Both the position numbers and the translations under genes were made by a program. Under the pieces are notes generated by a model that made no database searches, was not told the DNA's origin, and was given only the letters and a program-made list of their open reading frames with translations. This document shows positions 12,147 through 22,708 of a stretch of 64,000 bases of DNA, piece by piece. The DNA comes from Paratrimastix pyriformis (lineage: Eukaryota; Preaxostyla; Paratrimastigidae), in contig JAPMOS010000012.1 in NCBI GenBank assembly GCA_027972325.1, positions 248,001 to 312,000 of the forward strand, in the 5' to 3' direction. Every line of letters starts with the position of its first letter. Position 1 is the first letter of the stretch.

Positions 12147-12249
12147 TGCCCCTGCCCCTTCGAGCGACCTCCCCCGCCGTGGCCCGGGGGCCAACAACAA
12201 CACTGGCAGCGGCAACCGCCGCGCGTGGGGGGGCCGCCAGCGTGGCTGA
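8328..12249 (+). CDS. OTU-domain deubiquitinase (OTUD4-like) with long Pro/Ala tail
   Basis: The OTU cysteine protease core is assembled from the first exons: KDGSCLFRAVSE carries the catalytic Asp and Cys and FTFGNHYDLL the catalytic His. The preceding LGLWRKLIP is typical of OTUD4-like enzymes, which remove ubiquitin chains. Introns are 8538-8594 (GTCCGT), 8724-8803 (GTCTGT), 9009-9075 (GTCGGT), 9175-9230 (GTCTGT), 9282-9342 (GTCTGC) and 9443-9667 (GTCTGC). The 9443-9667 intron holds a 14 bp tandem repeat. From about 9668 the protein is a very long Pro/Ala/Ser-rich tail with a poly-Gln tract (10700-10723). OTUD4 relatives also have disordered tails, but this one is over 800 residues. The tail frame shifts by one base near 11490-11520, where I see no convincing intron. 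The stop is TGA at 12247-12249. Confidence 0.85.
9455..9597 (+). repeat. Intronic 14 bp tandem repeat (CTGTCTCCCTCTAT-like)
   Basis: A pyrimidine-rich 14 bp unit is repeated about nine to ten times with minor variants inside the OTU gene's 225 nt intron. The sense strand is almost purely C and T. Confidence 0.85.
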
Positions 12250-12572
12250 GCCCCTCGCCCACCCGCCCACCCATCAATAGCTTGCCCCCTCTCCCTCTCC
12301 TCTCCCTCCCCTCCCCTCTCATCCCCTCCCCGATTATTATGCGCGCTCCACGCGCCCCTTGTACGTTGTGTTCGCCGTCCATGCTTGCCCATGTGTCGCC
12401 CGTTGCGTTGCCACCATTCTTCTCCCCCCGAAGGCCTTCCCGGGGAACGGCCTCTCAAGAACCCCCATCTTCGTCTCGTCGGCGCATGCATGTTATACAA
12501 CGGTTTCACCATCCGCCCGCGCTGGTCGTGCGATGGCCCATTCCTGGCCGGGCGACGGACCACCCCGCTTAC
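12250..12572. other. Convergent 3' region between OTU and E1 genes
   Basis: This gap of 323 bp holds a polypyrimidine stretch (about 12280-12330) and a mixed-composition tail. Both flanking genes end here, so it should contain two 3' UTRs. No gene was recognised. Confidence 0.4.
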
Positions 12573-14122
12573 TTACCGGGGCTCGTGGGGGTCGCCCTCG
12601 TGGGGGTCGCCCTCCGCCGGGGCGGCCTCCTCGCCTGCGGGGCCCTCGGCCTCGGCCTCGTGGGCGGCGGCCTTCCGGGCGGCCTTCTTGGCGGACTTCT
12701 TCTTCTTCTTCTTGGGGGCCCCGGCAGGCCCGCCCGCGGCCGCGGCCGCGGCGGGGGGCAGGGGGGCGTAGGGGGCGATGGCCAGGTGGATGGGCGCCAG
12801 GTCAATGTCGGCCCCCGCCTCGTCCTCCACCGTCAGCTGCCCACACACACACACACCAGCGCCGCACCGCACACCATCCCCCCACCGCAGACACCCAGGG
12901 GACAGGAAGCGAAGACCGGGATGAGGACGGAGGGTCGACCCGTGGTGCTGGGGCAGGGGACGTGGGGGGGGGCGGACCACCAGGTCGAGCTCGCTGGTGC
13001 CGGGGCGCAGGGCCGGCTTGACCACCCGGGCGATCAGGTCCACCAGGCTGCCCAACCGATCGGGGGGGAGTCCAAGGGATGAACCGCGTGAAAGAGGTGG
13101 TGATGGCGGTGGCGGTGGCGGGGAGGGAGGGAGGGGAGGGGAGGAGGGTGGGGGCCGCGGACGGCATGTCGAGGCGGCCGCGCTGGGGTCGTGGTCGGGG
13201 TCGAGGCACATGTAGATCAGCGTGCTGCCCACCGTGGCCGAGCTCAGGCGCCACTCGGCCCCCGCCGCGGGGGCCCCGGGGCCGCCGCCCCGCGCCGCGG
13301 CCAGGGCCCGGACCAGCCCGCCCAGGGTGGGCTCCCCCGGGGCGGCCCCGGTGTAGTCCAGCTCGAGCCGGTCCCACAGGGTGAAGGGCTGCCCCGGGCT
13401 GCCCACGTTGGGGGCCCCCAGCGGCTCCGAGTACCCCAGGAAGGGCTGGGCCAGGGTCACCCACCAGTTCTGCGGTGGGCACGGGCGGGCGGGCGGGTGG
13501 GATGACCATGAGCTGGGAGGGACTGAGCGGCGGTGGGGGGCGGCCACGGCGGGCGGGTGTCGGCTTGCGAGGAGGGCCACTTGGGGGCGGGCCGCGAGAA
13601 CCGGGTGGAGGGAGGGAGGGGAGGGAGGGGAGATGGGCAGCCCAGGGGCTGCCGCGCGGGCCTTGAACCGGTCGAGGGCGGGGGCCTGGGGGGCCTCGGG
13701 GCGGCCCGCTGCCTCGGCGGCCATGGCGCGTTGGGCCAGCTTGTAGAGCTCCATGCAGACTAGCCCGCCAACCTGCCCCCCACCCCACCGCCCAGCAACC
13801 GAGGCCGCGGCAAGTGAACGGCGGTGAGAGGCCGGCGGGGCGAGGGAGGGCCGGGGGCGGAAGGAGGCGGCGGCGGCGGCAGACCAGGGCGGTGGTGGTG
13901 GCGATGGCGGGGATGACTGCCGAGCAGAAGGCCCCCCAGCAGGGCCGACACGACATCATCATCACGCAGCAGCAGGAGGAGGAGAAGCAGAAGCAGAAGG
14001 AGGAGGAGGAGGAGGAGGTGAGGGGGGCGATGGAAAGGCATGCAAATGATGGCGATGCCTTCCTCTTCTGTGGTCCACGCTCCTCATCCACCAGCCGGAA
14101 TGAACTGCCCGTGGTACCCGCG

Positions 14123-14186
<64 letters not shown>

Positions 14187-14513
14187 CTGTGTGTGGGTGG
14201 GTGGCAGGGAGCGGACTCTTGCCTGCGATCTGCTTGGTGGTGCGCCAGTCGGCGGGTGGGATCCCGTAGCAGGCGGCCCGCAGGTTGGAGGCGGCCATGA
14301 CGAAGGCCACGTGGTGGTTGGCGTCATTGTCCTTCTCGAACTCGGCCGGTTGCAGGGCCAGGCCCGCCAGCTGCCCCGGGCCGGGCAGCCCCTCGAAGGC
14401 CGCCTCCCAGCGCTGCGCCCCATCATCACCATCATCATCATCATCATCCAATCATCCAATCATCCAATCATCCAATCATCCAATCCACCCAATCATCCAA
14501 TCATCATCGGCAA

Positions 14514-14595
<82 letters not shown>

Positions 14596-14600
14596 GCAGC

Positions 14601-14634
<34 letters not shown>

Positions 14635-17600
14635 CCAGGCCCGGATGGGGTTGGGGTGGGTGTTGGGGAGGGCGAACAGGGACCGCGGAGGGTCGGGATG
14701 GCGCGAGGACGGACCTCATCCGAGGGCGGGGCCGCGGCCGGGTCATCGAGAGGCATGGCGCCCTGGGCCAGCAGCGCCCCCAGGCCCTGCGGGTCGGTGG
14801 GCAGGGCGGCCTCATCCGCTGCACATCAAAGAAACCGACCGGCCCGATCAGATGCTGCCCCCGGGGGCGGGGGGGGGGGGGGGGGGGGGGCTGACCCTGG
14901 ATGCCGTAGTTTGCGGCCCGGAGGAGGGCCGCCGCCCTGAGGAACTCCACGTGGGCCGGGTCGGCCAGCGAGAAGCTCAGCGGGCGGGGCATCCGGTGGG
15001 CCCCCGACCAGAAGGGCACCTGGGCCCCTGCGGCGTCCCCCAACCCCATCCCCCATCCCCCCATTTCAGGCCCAACCCGCCAATGTCCATGCCAAGGCCC
15101 AGGTCAGAGGTCAGAGGCAGAGAACGCAGAAGAGAGACCCCCCCCCCCCAGGGAGAGGTCCCCTTTTCCCTCGTGCCCCCGAGGGGTGGGGCGCCCGCGG
15201 ACCGCCCACGGTGAGGGTCTCGCCCGGGGGGTGGGCCTGCAGCAGCTGGGCCACGGGGGCCACGAAGAGCCGCTCGAAGAGCAGCCGGGCCCAGCCCACG
15301 CACTGGGCCAGCCCCCGGGGCCGGTGGGCGGCCAGGGTCTCCCCCAGGGCAGCCACCCGGCCCGCCATCCCCGTCCGGTAGCTGGCGACCTTCTGCGCTC
15401 CCCACACCCCCCCAGGACACACGACCCCGCTGTCTGGTGAGAGCAGCAGCAGCAGCAGCGGTGGTGGTGGTGGTGGTGGCGTGTGGCGTGTGGTGGGCGA
15501 TGGGGGGCTGTCCGCGGCTGGGGTGGCGCGGACCCGCTTGGCGGCGGCCGGGTCGGCCATGTAGGCGAGGGCCTCCCGGGGGGCCTCGGCGAAGGCGCCC
15601 TCGAACTCGGAGCGGGCCCAGGCGATGGTGTGCTCGATCAGGTAGGGGAAGGACTTCAGGGTGCACGTGGGGATGTCCTCCTCGGCCGGGTCCGTGCCCG
15701 GCAGGGTGCTGTAGGTGTACGTCAGGTGGGGCACGATCACCTGCACAAAAACAAACCCGGGCGTCGTGTGCCCGTCGAGATGATGGGACAAGATCATGAT
15801 CATGCGTGGGCAGGTTGCGTGTGAGTTGGGGTGGTGGGAGTGGAGGGGGGGGGGGGGGGGGGGGGCTGGCAGGGGCAGGGGGCGCCCTGGCGGACCATGG
15901 TGTTGCCCTTGACGCCCAGGGTGCCGCTCGAGGAGGGGCCGCTTGTGGCGGATGCACTGCCGGTCGACGTACGTCCGGGCGGGCACGTTGTCCAGGGCGT
16001 TGCAGACCCCGTCGAGCGAACCCCAGAAGGAGCCCGGGAAGAGGTGCTCCGTCTCACGGCACACCTGCGCTCCACACACACCCACGGACGAGCGAGCCAC
16101 ACACAGCGAGTTGAAATTCAAAATTCAAACAGTCAAGCCGACCTCCCCCCCCCCACCGCCCGCCCGCCCGCCCGCCCGCCCGCCCGCCCGCCCGCCCGCC
16201 CGCCCGCCCGCCCGCCCGCCCGCTCGCTTGCCCGACCACCCGTGGAGGGCCGGACCTTCTGGGTATGTGGTGAGGCCATGCGTGGGTTGATGGCCCGCAC
16301 GGCGGCGGCGGCGGTTGTGCTCTTCATCCGGCCCACGTCCCACGACCGGAAGAGGAACTGCCGGCTCAGGTTGGACTGCTCTGCTCACACACCGCCATCC
16401 CCCCATCCCCATCCCCATCCCCATCCCCATCCCCATCCCCATCCCATCCCCATCCCATCCCCCATCCCATCACATCCCCCATCCCATCCCATCCCCCCAT
16501 CCCATCCCATCCCCCGCACCGCAGCGCGGCACCCCGCCGCCACCACCTCGATGAAGGAAGGGTGAAGGCATTTGGATGCAGGATCTGCACCCAACCGGGG
16601 AGGAGAGGGGAGGGGGAGGGGAGGGAGGAGGTGGTGGGTGGGGCCGACCGATGGAGTCCATGTCGGTCAGGTGGACCATGCCGCCCGCGGGGCCCATGGC
16701 CAGGCCCATCATGGCCCAGTTCTTCAGGATCTCGCACCCGATGGCCCCGCACCCACCTGCCCGCCGCCCCCGCCACCCCGCCACCCCACCGCCGCCCCCC
16801 CGACAAGAGATCAGGAAGGTGGTGGTGATGGTGGGGCATAACCATGGGCGGGTGGGTGGTGTGGGCAGGGAGGGGACAGGGAGGGGACAGGGAGGGGACA
16901 GGGAGGGGGCAGGGAGGGGGCAGGGAGGGGGCAGGGAGGGGCGGGGGGCATGGATGGGGCATGGGGGTGCCGGACGAGGAAGGTCTGCCAGCGGGCCAGC
17001 CGGTCGACGAGGGGTGCTCCGAAGATGGCCCGGGACCCGTCGAACCGGTCGCCCCGCGGAGCCGCCTGGGCCACCGTCGGCCGGGGCACGGGCAGAGCCT
17101 AGTGGGGGGGGGGGGGGGGGGGGCGGGGTGTGAGGGAATGGGTGATGAGAGGGGAGGGGAGGGGAGGGATGCGGGGCGAGGGATGGGGACCTCAGTCCAC
17201 TCGAGGTAGACCCACTGGCTAGCGGGGAGGTCTGCAGCCACGACAGCAGCCCAGGGCGAGAGGAGGGAGGTGGGAGGGAGAGAGGGAGGGAGGAGGGAGG
17301 TTGAGGGGAGTCCGTGAGAGGAAGGAACTGCAGGAAGGGATGGCTGCCCCTCGCGTGGGTGGCCGTGGACAACCCGCAGGACTGTTGGGGCCGCAGGGCA
17401 GGGGCAGGGGCAGGGGCAGGGGCAGGGGCAGGGGCAGGGGCAGGGGCAGGGGCAGGGGCAGAGGGGCAGAGGGGCAGAGGGGCAGGGGGTTTGGTGCGGT
17501 GCGGGAGCGGGTGGGGCGGCGGACACTTTGCCGTGACGGCCTTGATGGCCTCCTGGCCCGCGATGCCGCCCGCGACGGCCGCCTGCCACGCCCCCGGCCA

Positions 17601-19173
17601 GGTGCCCAGCACAGACCCACATGCAGAGGTGAGGGTGGGACGAGATATATAGACGATCGGGGCGGCGGGGAGGGGGGGGGTCGGCATGGCGAGGTGTGGT
17701 GGGTGGCGGGGTGGCGTGGCGGACCAGGGGCCCCAGCGAGCCGGCGCAGGTGTGGGCGAAGTCGCGCAGGTAGGGCTCGTCCAGGGCGGCCGCATCGGGC
17801 AGCGTCGCCGCCAGGGCCCGGCACCGCTCCACGAAGGCCTCCGCGTCCTCCTGCGAGCGAACAGGGAGGGAGGGAGGTGGGAGGTGTGGGGTGATGGTGG
17901 GTGAGGTGGGAGCCGGACGGACGTGGGAGTAGGGGCCGGGGAGGCGCCCCGTGGCGGCGCGGAAGGCCTCGAGGGCGAGGTAGGCCAGGTGGGTCTGGCT
18001 CTCCCGGCCGAAGAACTTCAGGTCGAGCACCATCAACGTGGGCCGGTGCAGCTCAGCCGACAGCGGATTCTGCGCCCCCGCCACCACGAACGGGGGTTGC
18101 CCCCCGCGCCCCCACATGTGTGTGTGTGTGTGTGTATGCGTGAGTGTGTGGGGCGGGGGCGCGCCGGTTGGGCAGGGACGGGAGTGGGGGTGTCTGGGGA
18201 GCGGTTGGCGGGCGGACATGGGTGATGGTCTTGGGGCACTTCACTTGGGTCACGTAGCCGTCGCCCTGGTAGGGCGGGAAGGCCCGCGTGTCGCACTGCA
18301 GGACGAAGGTATACGGCCCTGGGGGGACGGCAGCAACAATGTCACGTGAACAGGAGCGAGAGGGACACTCATCCCGCCCGATTCCCGATTCGGCTGGGGT
18401 GCGGGGCCGACAGACCGGTGACCCGGATGGGGATGGGCGGGTGGCCGTTGAGGGGGGTCATCCCCTGGACCTGGTGGAACTCCACCAGATCGCCCGTCTC
18501 GAACCCGTGGGGCCCCGTGGCGGCGTCCATGAGGGTCGAGACCACCCCCTCGGCCTCCTGGCTGATCCCCGCCACGACGGCCGTCCGGGGGTTCTCCCCG
18601 GTGGGGTCGGTGACCGTGAAGGTGGGGCCAAAGTCGCAGAAGACGCGCACGGAGAGGCCGCGCGAGTCGGCGATGATCAACTTGACGGCTGCCTGCCGGG
18701 CCCACTCGGCCACCCGTTCCTGCTCGGCCAGGTGATGGTTGCAGAGGACGACCACCGCACAACGGGCCACATCCTCCGGGGTGATGGGCGCGTCGGATGC
18801 CCGCACCTCAACAAATCGATTCAACTCTTGCAGTTTTGCGTGGCAAGCGAGGGCACGATTTTTGCCAAGGTCGGCTTCTGTGAGGTAGAACTGGAGAAAA
18901 GAGATCGATTGGCCCGATGAGGGAGAAAGCTGGAAAAAGACAGACCTGAGACGAGAGATCGGCCCATGAAACAACCTCGAGGTCCTGAAGGATCACATGT
19001 TTCATCCCAGAGAGAATCAGATTTTTGGCCACCTCCACTCCCACCCCGCCCAGCCCCGAGATCAAGATGGTACTACTGGTGATCTTCTTTTGTGCATCCT
19101 CACCAAATGTGTACGTCTGTCGGTCGTAGAGTTGTTGTTCACTCTTGTCAACCCCCTGCGGCTTCTCCGTCAT
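12573..19173 (-). CDS. UBA1: Ubiquitin-activating enzyme E1
   Basis: The start at 19173 reads [21 protein letters not shown]1 landmarks follow in order: the inactive adenylation half ([40 protein letters not shown]), the [16 protein letters not shown] segment, the active adenylation half ([37 protein letters not shown]), [20 protein letters not shown] and [10 protein letters not shown]. The catalytic cysteine lies in [20 protein letters not shown] near 15650, followed by a ubiquitin-fold domain. E1 uses ATP to adenylate ubiquitin and passes it to E2 enzymes. The protein ends in an extra Lys/Ala-rich tail ([17 protein letters not shown]), absent from yeast and human E1. More than ten introns, mostly GTCYG...YAG (for example 5' ends at 18945 and near 17925), contain long microsatellites. 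Stop TAA at 12575-12573. Confidence 0.95.
14125..14184 (+). repeat. (TG)n microsatellite in E1 intron
   Basis: About 30 uninterrupted TG dinucleotides lie inside an E1 intron, (CA)n on the sense strand. Confidence 0.95.
14424..14634 (+). repeat. (ATCATCCA)n and (CAA/CAG)n repeats in E1 intron
   Basis: An ATC and ATCATCCA array (14424-14510) runs straight into CAACAG and CAG arrays (14513-14633). On the E1 sense strand the second array is CTG repeats. Flanking E1 exons match conserved segments and none of the array is needed in the protein, so it is read as intronic. Confidence 0.85.
14869..14890 (+). repeat. G22 run, poly(C) on E1 sense strand
   Basis: A 22-base homopolymer lies inside an E1 intron. 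It is one of many long C runs on sense strands of introns in this window. Confidence 0.9.
15845..15866 (+). repeat. G22 run, poly(C) on E1 sense strand
   Basis: A 22-base homopolymer lies in the E1 intron just after the exon encoding the [10 protein letters not shown] segment. Confidence 0.9.
16157..16222 (+). repeat. (CCCG)n tetranucleotide array
   Basis: About 16 copies of CCCG lie in an E1 intron. The same tetranucleotide, in one orientation or the other, recurs in introns at 33701-33773 and 49263-49321. Confidence 0.95.
16390..16515 (+). repeat. (CCCCAT)n / (CCCAT)n array
   Basis: Hexamer and pentamer variants of CCCAT are tandemly repeated through an E1 intron. Confidence 0.9.
17396..17475 (+). 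repeat. (GGGGCA)n array in E1 intron
   Basis: More than ten copies of GGGGCA, followed by AGGGGCAG variants, lie in an E1 intron. The G tracts could form quadruplexes in DNA on the + strand. Confidence 0.9.
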
Positions 19174-19273
19174 GGATTCGAATCGATGGCTGCGTCGCCG
19201 AGATAGCCGACAAAGCCACCGGCGTGACTGTCATGCCCGGAATTGCCAGGTTCCTCTTCTGCGAACTCTCCCC
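19174..19273. promoter_or_regulatory. Divergent intergenic region, E1 / CH-CBM48 gene
   Basis: 100 bp lie between the E1 ATG and the most likely ATG of the + gene. It is AT-richer than both gene bodies and a likely bidirectional promoter. Confidence 0.4.
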
Positions 19274-20491
19274 ATGCAATCATCGATAAAATCTGGCCTC
19301 GAGTTGCTCTCTGTCGAAGCCGCTGTTGTGAAATGGATCGAGAAAGTTCTTCCCCAGCTGAACTATTACGATTCTCTCATTGATGAAGGACTTGCGAAAA
19401 AACAGGAAGTGCGCGATGGGACACTCCTTTTGCAACTACTTTTTAAGCTCCTTAAGGGGGTCGAAGGAACGCCCCTGCCAGTAATTTCGAGTCCGTCGGT
19501 GTGGATTCGGAATCTACAGCAGGGCAACCAGGCACTCGCCGCAATTTTCGGGTTGGAGCCAGCTGTCCTTCCCGACCCCGTTGAAATCGTGAAAGGGACC
19601 GGTCCGCTCCGCTCCTATGTGCTGGATTTTGGTGAACTCCCACCAGTTTCGACAAGACTCATCTCGTCCCTCGTGGAGCTGGCGGTGGCAGCACACAACA
19701 GACGGATGGCACCTGCACTCGAAATCTCTGTCGTGATGCACGAACCTCCCCCATTTTCGCTGGAGCGTCTCCAAGAAGCCGATATCGCGGTCGAGGTGAA
19801 GGCGGAGATGCATGTCTGTTGCGCTGATCTCTGCTGAGAGATTCATCATCATTGGAGCAGGGAAAGTTTCCACCGGGGTTCGCGCACGAAGCTGCACCCG
19901 CTCCTCTCCAAGTGAAAGCGCTGGTGGAATATTACGAGGCACTGGCGCGTGGAGAAGATGTTGAGAGCGGAGAAACCCCGCAGCCAAGCCAGACAACATT
20001 CGAAGGAGCAGCGGGGATCGGCCTCGGAGATACTTTTCTTGCACATTCATCGGCATCACCCGGGACCCCATTCTTCCCCCCGCCCACGAGCACAAGCAAA
20101 GAGGCCGCCACTCCTGCCACATCGCCGACCACTGCTGACCGGGAACGCGTCAGACAGCAGCGCACGCCCGGCATCATGAAACCGTTCACGTTCCATTGGA
20201 CGCGACCAGCAGCCAGTGCGTACGTTGGCGGCAGTTGGGACGTCTGTTCAGGCGCGCAGCTTCCCTTCGTTCGAAACGCTGACTTCGGGATCCTTGTGGC
20301 AGAATTGGCAGGCACTGCTCCGGATGGAGCCCGACCGTTCCGGGACGGGTTTTCGGCGGACCCTGAGCTTGCCTCAAGGGGGCCGCTTCGAGTACAAATT
20401 TTTGATCGACGGCGTGTGGCAACTGCAGGATGGGGCGCCCACCACGACCGCGCCGACCACTCTCGTCAACAATGTCGTGAATGTTGGGTAA
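19274..20491 (+). CDS. CH-like domain plus CBM48 glycogen-binding domain protein
   Basis: The N-terminal region starts MQSSIKSGLELLSVEAAVVK. VVKWIEKVLPQ and VRDGTLLLQLLFKLLKG resemble a calponin-homology domain, the actin-binding fold. After a Ser/Thr/Pro-rich linker the C-terminus is a CBM48 domain as in AMPK beta subunits: FHWTRPAASAYVGGSWDNWQ, then GGRFEYKFLIDGVWQLQDG and the ending TTLVNNVVNVG. CBM48 binds glycogen or starch. The CBM48 match depends on splicing a GTCTGT...GCAG intron right after GGSWD (about 20241-20304), and another GTCTGT...CAG intron lies near 19815-19860. The CH assignment is weaker than the CBM48 one. The stop is TAA at 20489-20491, 17 bp from the convergent gene's stop. 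Confidence 0.75.
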
Positions 20492-20508
20492 ATGGTCTCC
20501 CCTCCATC

Positions 20509-21483
20509 TTATGTCGATGGGAGAGGACGAAGCCCCTTCAGCGAGACTTCGCAGAGGAGCCAAAAGGGGGAATGCGGACGCTCCGTGGTACGGGGACCAT
20601 CGGCCACACCTTCCTTCATCCGCAAAGCGACAGTGAAGATTTTCTGTTTGCCTGCCCGGCGAGGCTGCAAAGAAAGGCCTTCGCGCGCTCGAAAGTGTGG
20701 AATCGCGCCCAGTGATCCCACCGAGTTCAGCGGAAGGACGGCGGGGGGTGGTTGGAAGGGGTCGAACGCCACAGAGCCTCTTGTTGGGACTGTGGTTGGA
20801 ACTTCTGCGACTTGCTCGGGGCCATCCAAGTCAATGGGTGACCCAGGATGACAAGGTGGCCCATCAAGCAAAGCAGGACGATCGAGAAGGAGGAAGATAT
20901 TGGTGGGGGCTGGGGCAAGAGTGTGAGACGCCATCAGAACGAGACGAGGCTGCGCAGACGAAGTGATACCGCGTACGATGGGCCACGCTGAATCATAGCA
21001 AGGACAGATCGGCGAGCGAGGTCATCGATGACCCGGGCTGGAGGTGAGGGCCCCTCACTGCAGGAGTGGTGGAGTGTGAGAGAAGGCACTGCTTGCTTGC
21101 AGACCATTGGTCGAACTCGAAAAGAAAAACTTCCTTAAAGCAGGAAGGGGTCGTCCCCAAAACGAGAGCCATACGGGACAGGTGGTGACTCAAGAGCACC
21201 TCATCGATGGTCTGAAACAGCAGCTTTGATGACTCATAAAACTGCACGCGACTTTTCAGGGCTGTTTATCAAAAAATCAACGACAGACTCGGAGCATTTT
21301 ACGTTCGGACGAAGTGAGTCTCCTGGCCGAGTCCCATGTCGCGACGGTATTTTCGAGATCAGCAAAAGGCATTGGAATTTGTTGCCGCAAATAAATGAGC
21401 TGCTTGATTATCGATTTGATAATCGAAGAGATGAGCACGGGCGTGAGCAAATGTGGGATCTGTAACGCGAGCGTAGACTCCAT
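20509..21483 (-). CDS. MAD2L1BP: p31comet (MAD2L1BP)-like protein
   Basis: The protein starts at 21483 (MESTLALQIPHLLTPVLISS). IIKQLIYLRQQIPMPFADLE corresponds to the p31comet segment IMYQRQQLPLPYEQL, and ALVLGTTPSCFKEVFLFEFD to its LILLGGNALSPKEFYELDL segment. p31comet has a HORMA fold, binds closed MAD2, and with TRIP13 silences the spindle checkpoint. The two matching blocks join over a 59 nt GTCCGA...AAG intron near 21300-21242, keeping the frame. The last third was not confidently assembled; candidate exons run to a stop at 20509. The match is to two blocks by eye, so other HORMA-related families remain possible. Confidence 0.68.
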
Positions 21484-21538
21484 TTGAAAATTGTTAAACT
21501 GTCTCGCCAACCAAAGGCCCAATTGGCAATTCTTTGAA
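21484..21538. promoter_or_regulatory. Divergent intergenic region, p31comet-like / ZZ-finger gene
   Basis: Only 55 bp separate the two start codons. The stretch is AT-rich, including AAAATTGTTAAACTG. It is likely part of a bidirectional promoter. Confidence 0.4.
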
Positions 21539-22423
21539 ATGCCGCCGCCTTCACCTCCTTCTCCTGCCATCATCGACCCTCGGCAACTTGAGGCCTTACC
21601 CGAAGAGGATACTACACATTGCACAAATTGCAGGAAGACTCTCGCATTCCCGTGGTACCAATGCATTTGGTGCCCCAATGTGCGGCTATGCCCTGCTTGT
21701 GTGGGTAATGCTCCACATAACCTTGAGAGACCATCTCACTATTGTCTGTAATCTCTGATCCGATGAAATCTCAATAGAATCCCCAGATTTCCGCATGAAT
21801 GCACATTTCGACCATGAGCGGGCGACCCAGGCGAGGTACGCCCCGGCTCAGGCGGTTTTTGTCACGGAGCGCGACAGTACGAACCAACACTCCGCGTCTT
21901 GCGATGGTTTGTTTCTGTTCTCTTCTCCCCTCCCTGACATCGATACCCCCGCGTGCAGGGTGTCGGCGATCCCTCGCGGGAGGTCCCCGGTTCAAATGCA
22001 TCGAATGCCCCGACTTCGATTTTTGTGAAGAGTCTGTCGCCCCCCGATCGGGGGGAGCCTTCGCGGTGGGTGGGGATGTCTCCTTCATCGATGGTGGTCA
22101 TGCCGATGGGCGCTGGTGGCTGGTGGTGGCTGCTGGTGGGATTGGGGCGGCGCAGGTGCATCGGTCGCCGGGAGGATTCCCACCCACACATCTTCTGCAC
22201 CTCCACGGGTGCCTCCCCCACGGGGAGTCTGTCTTCCCCAGTATCATCATCATCCCCGAGCCTCATCCCAGAGTCTCATCATCTCCCCCGATGGGCCATC
22301 CATCACCGGGGACAGGGACTCGGTCGCTCTTCCCGCCCAACCCAAACCGACACAGCGATGGCGACGAGGGCGAGGGCGAGGGCGAGGAGGAATGACGTCC
22401 CACGAGCCACGAGGGGCGAGTGA
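21539..22423 (+). CDS. Protein with two ZZ-type zinc fingers
   Basis: The first ZZ finger is HCTNCRKTLAFPWYQCIWCP followed by NVRLCPACVGNAPHNLERPS, ending on His/Tyr. The second is assembled over two introns: HSASCDGCRRSLAGGPRFKC, then IECPDFDFCEEC and the zinc-binding ending DSHPHIF. ZZ fingers bind protein tails, for example histone or N-degron peptides. Introns start GTCTGT (near 21744), GTTTGT (near 21906) and GTCTGT (near 22037, ending GCGCAG near 22156). The C-terminus is a Ser/Pro stretch followed by alternating Ala/Arg, and the stop is TGA at 22421-22423. No further domain is visible, so the role is unknown. Confidence 0.75.
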
Positions 22424-22708
22424 CGAGTGACGGGGGGGAACTGCTGCCGAGGGGCGATCGACGATCGACGATCGACGAGGACCGACGAGGGACGAGGACC
22501 GACCCCACGGGCGGAGCTCCCAGGAAGATGGTTTCTTCTCTTTTCTGCTTTTCTTTTCTTTTCTTTTTTTTTTTTTGCCCACCCGCCCAGCCACCCAAGT
22601 CCCTTTCTGGGAGCCGGCGGAGGGCCCGGCCGAATCGACAACACGACACGGACAGGAAGCCCGAAGGAGGGGAAGGGGAAGGGGGTCAGGGAAGGTGTCA
22701 GGGGATGG
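22424..22708. other. Convergent 3' region with ATCGACG repeats and T-rich tract
   Basis: This gap of 285 bp holds short CGATCGACGATC repeats (about 22453-22490) and a T-rich tract (22533-22576). Both flanking genes end here. No gene was recognised. Confidence 0.5.
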
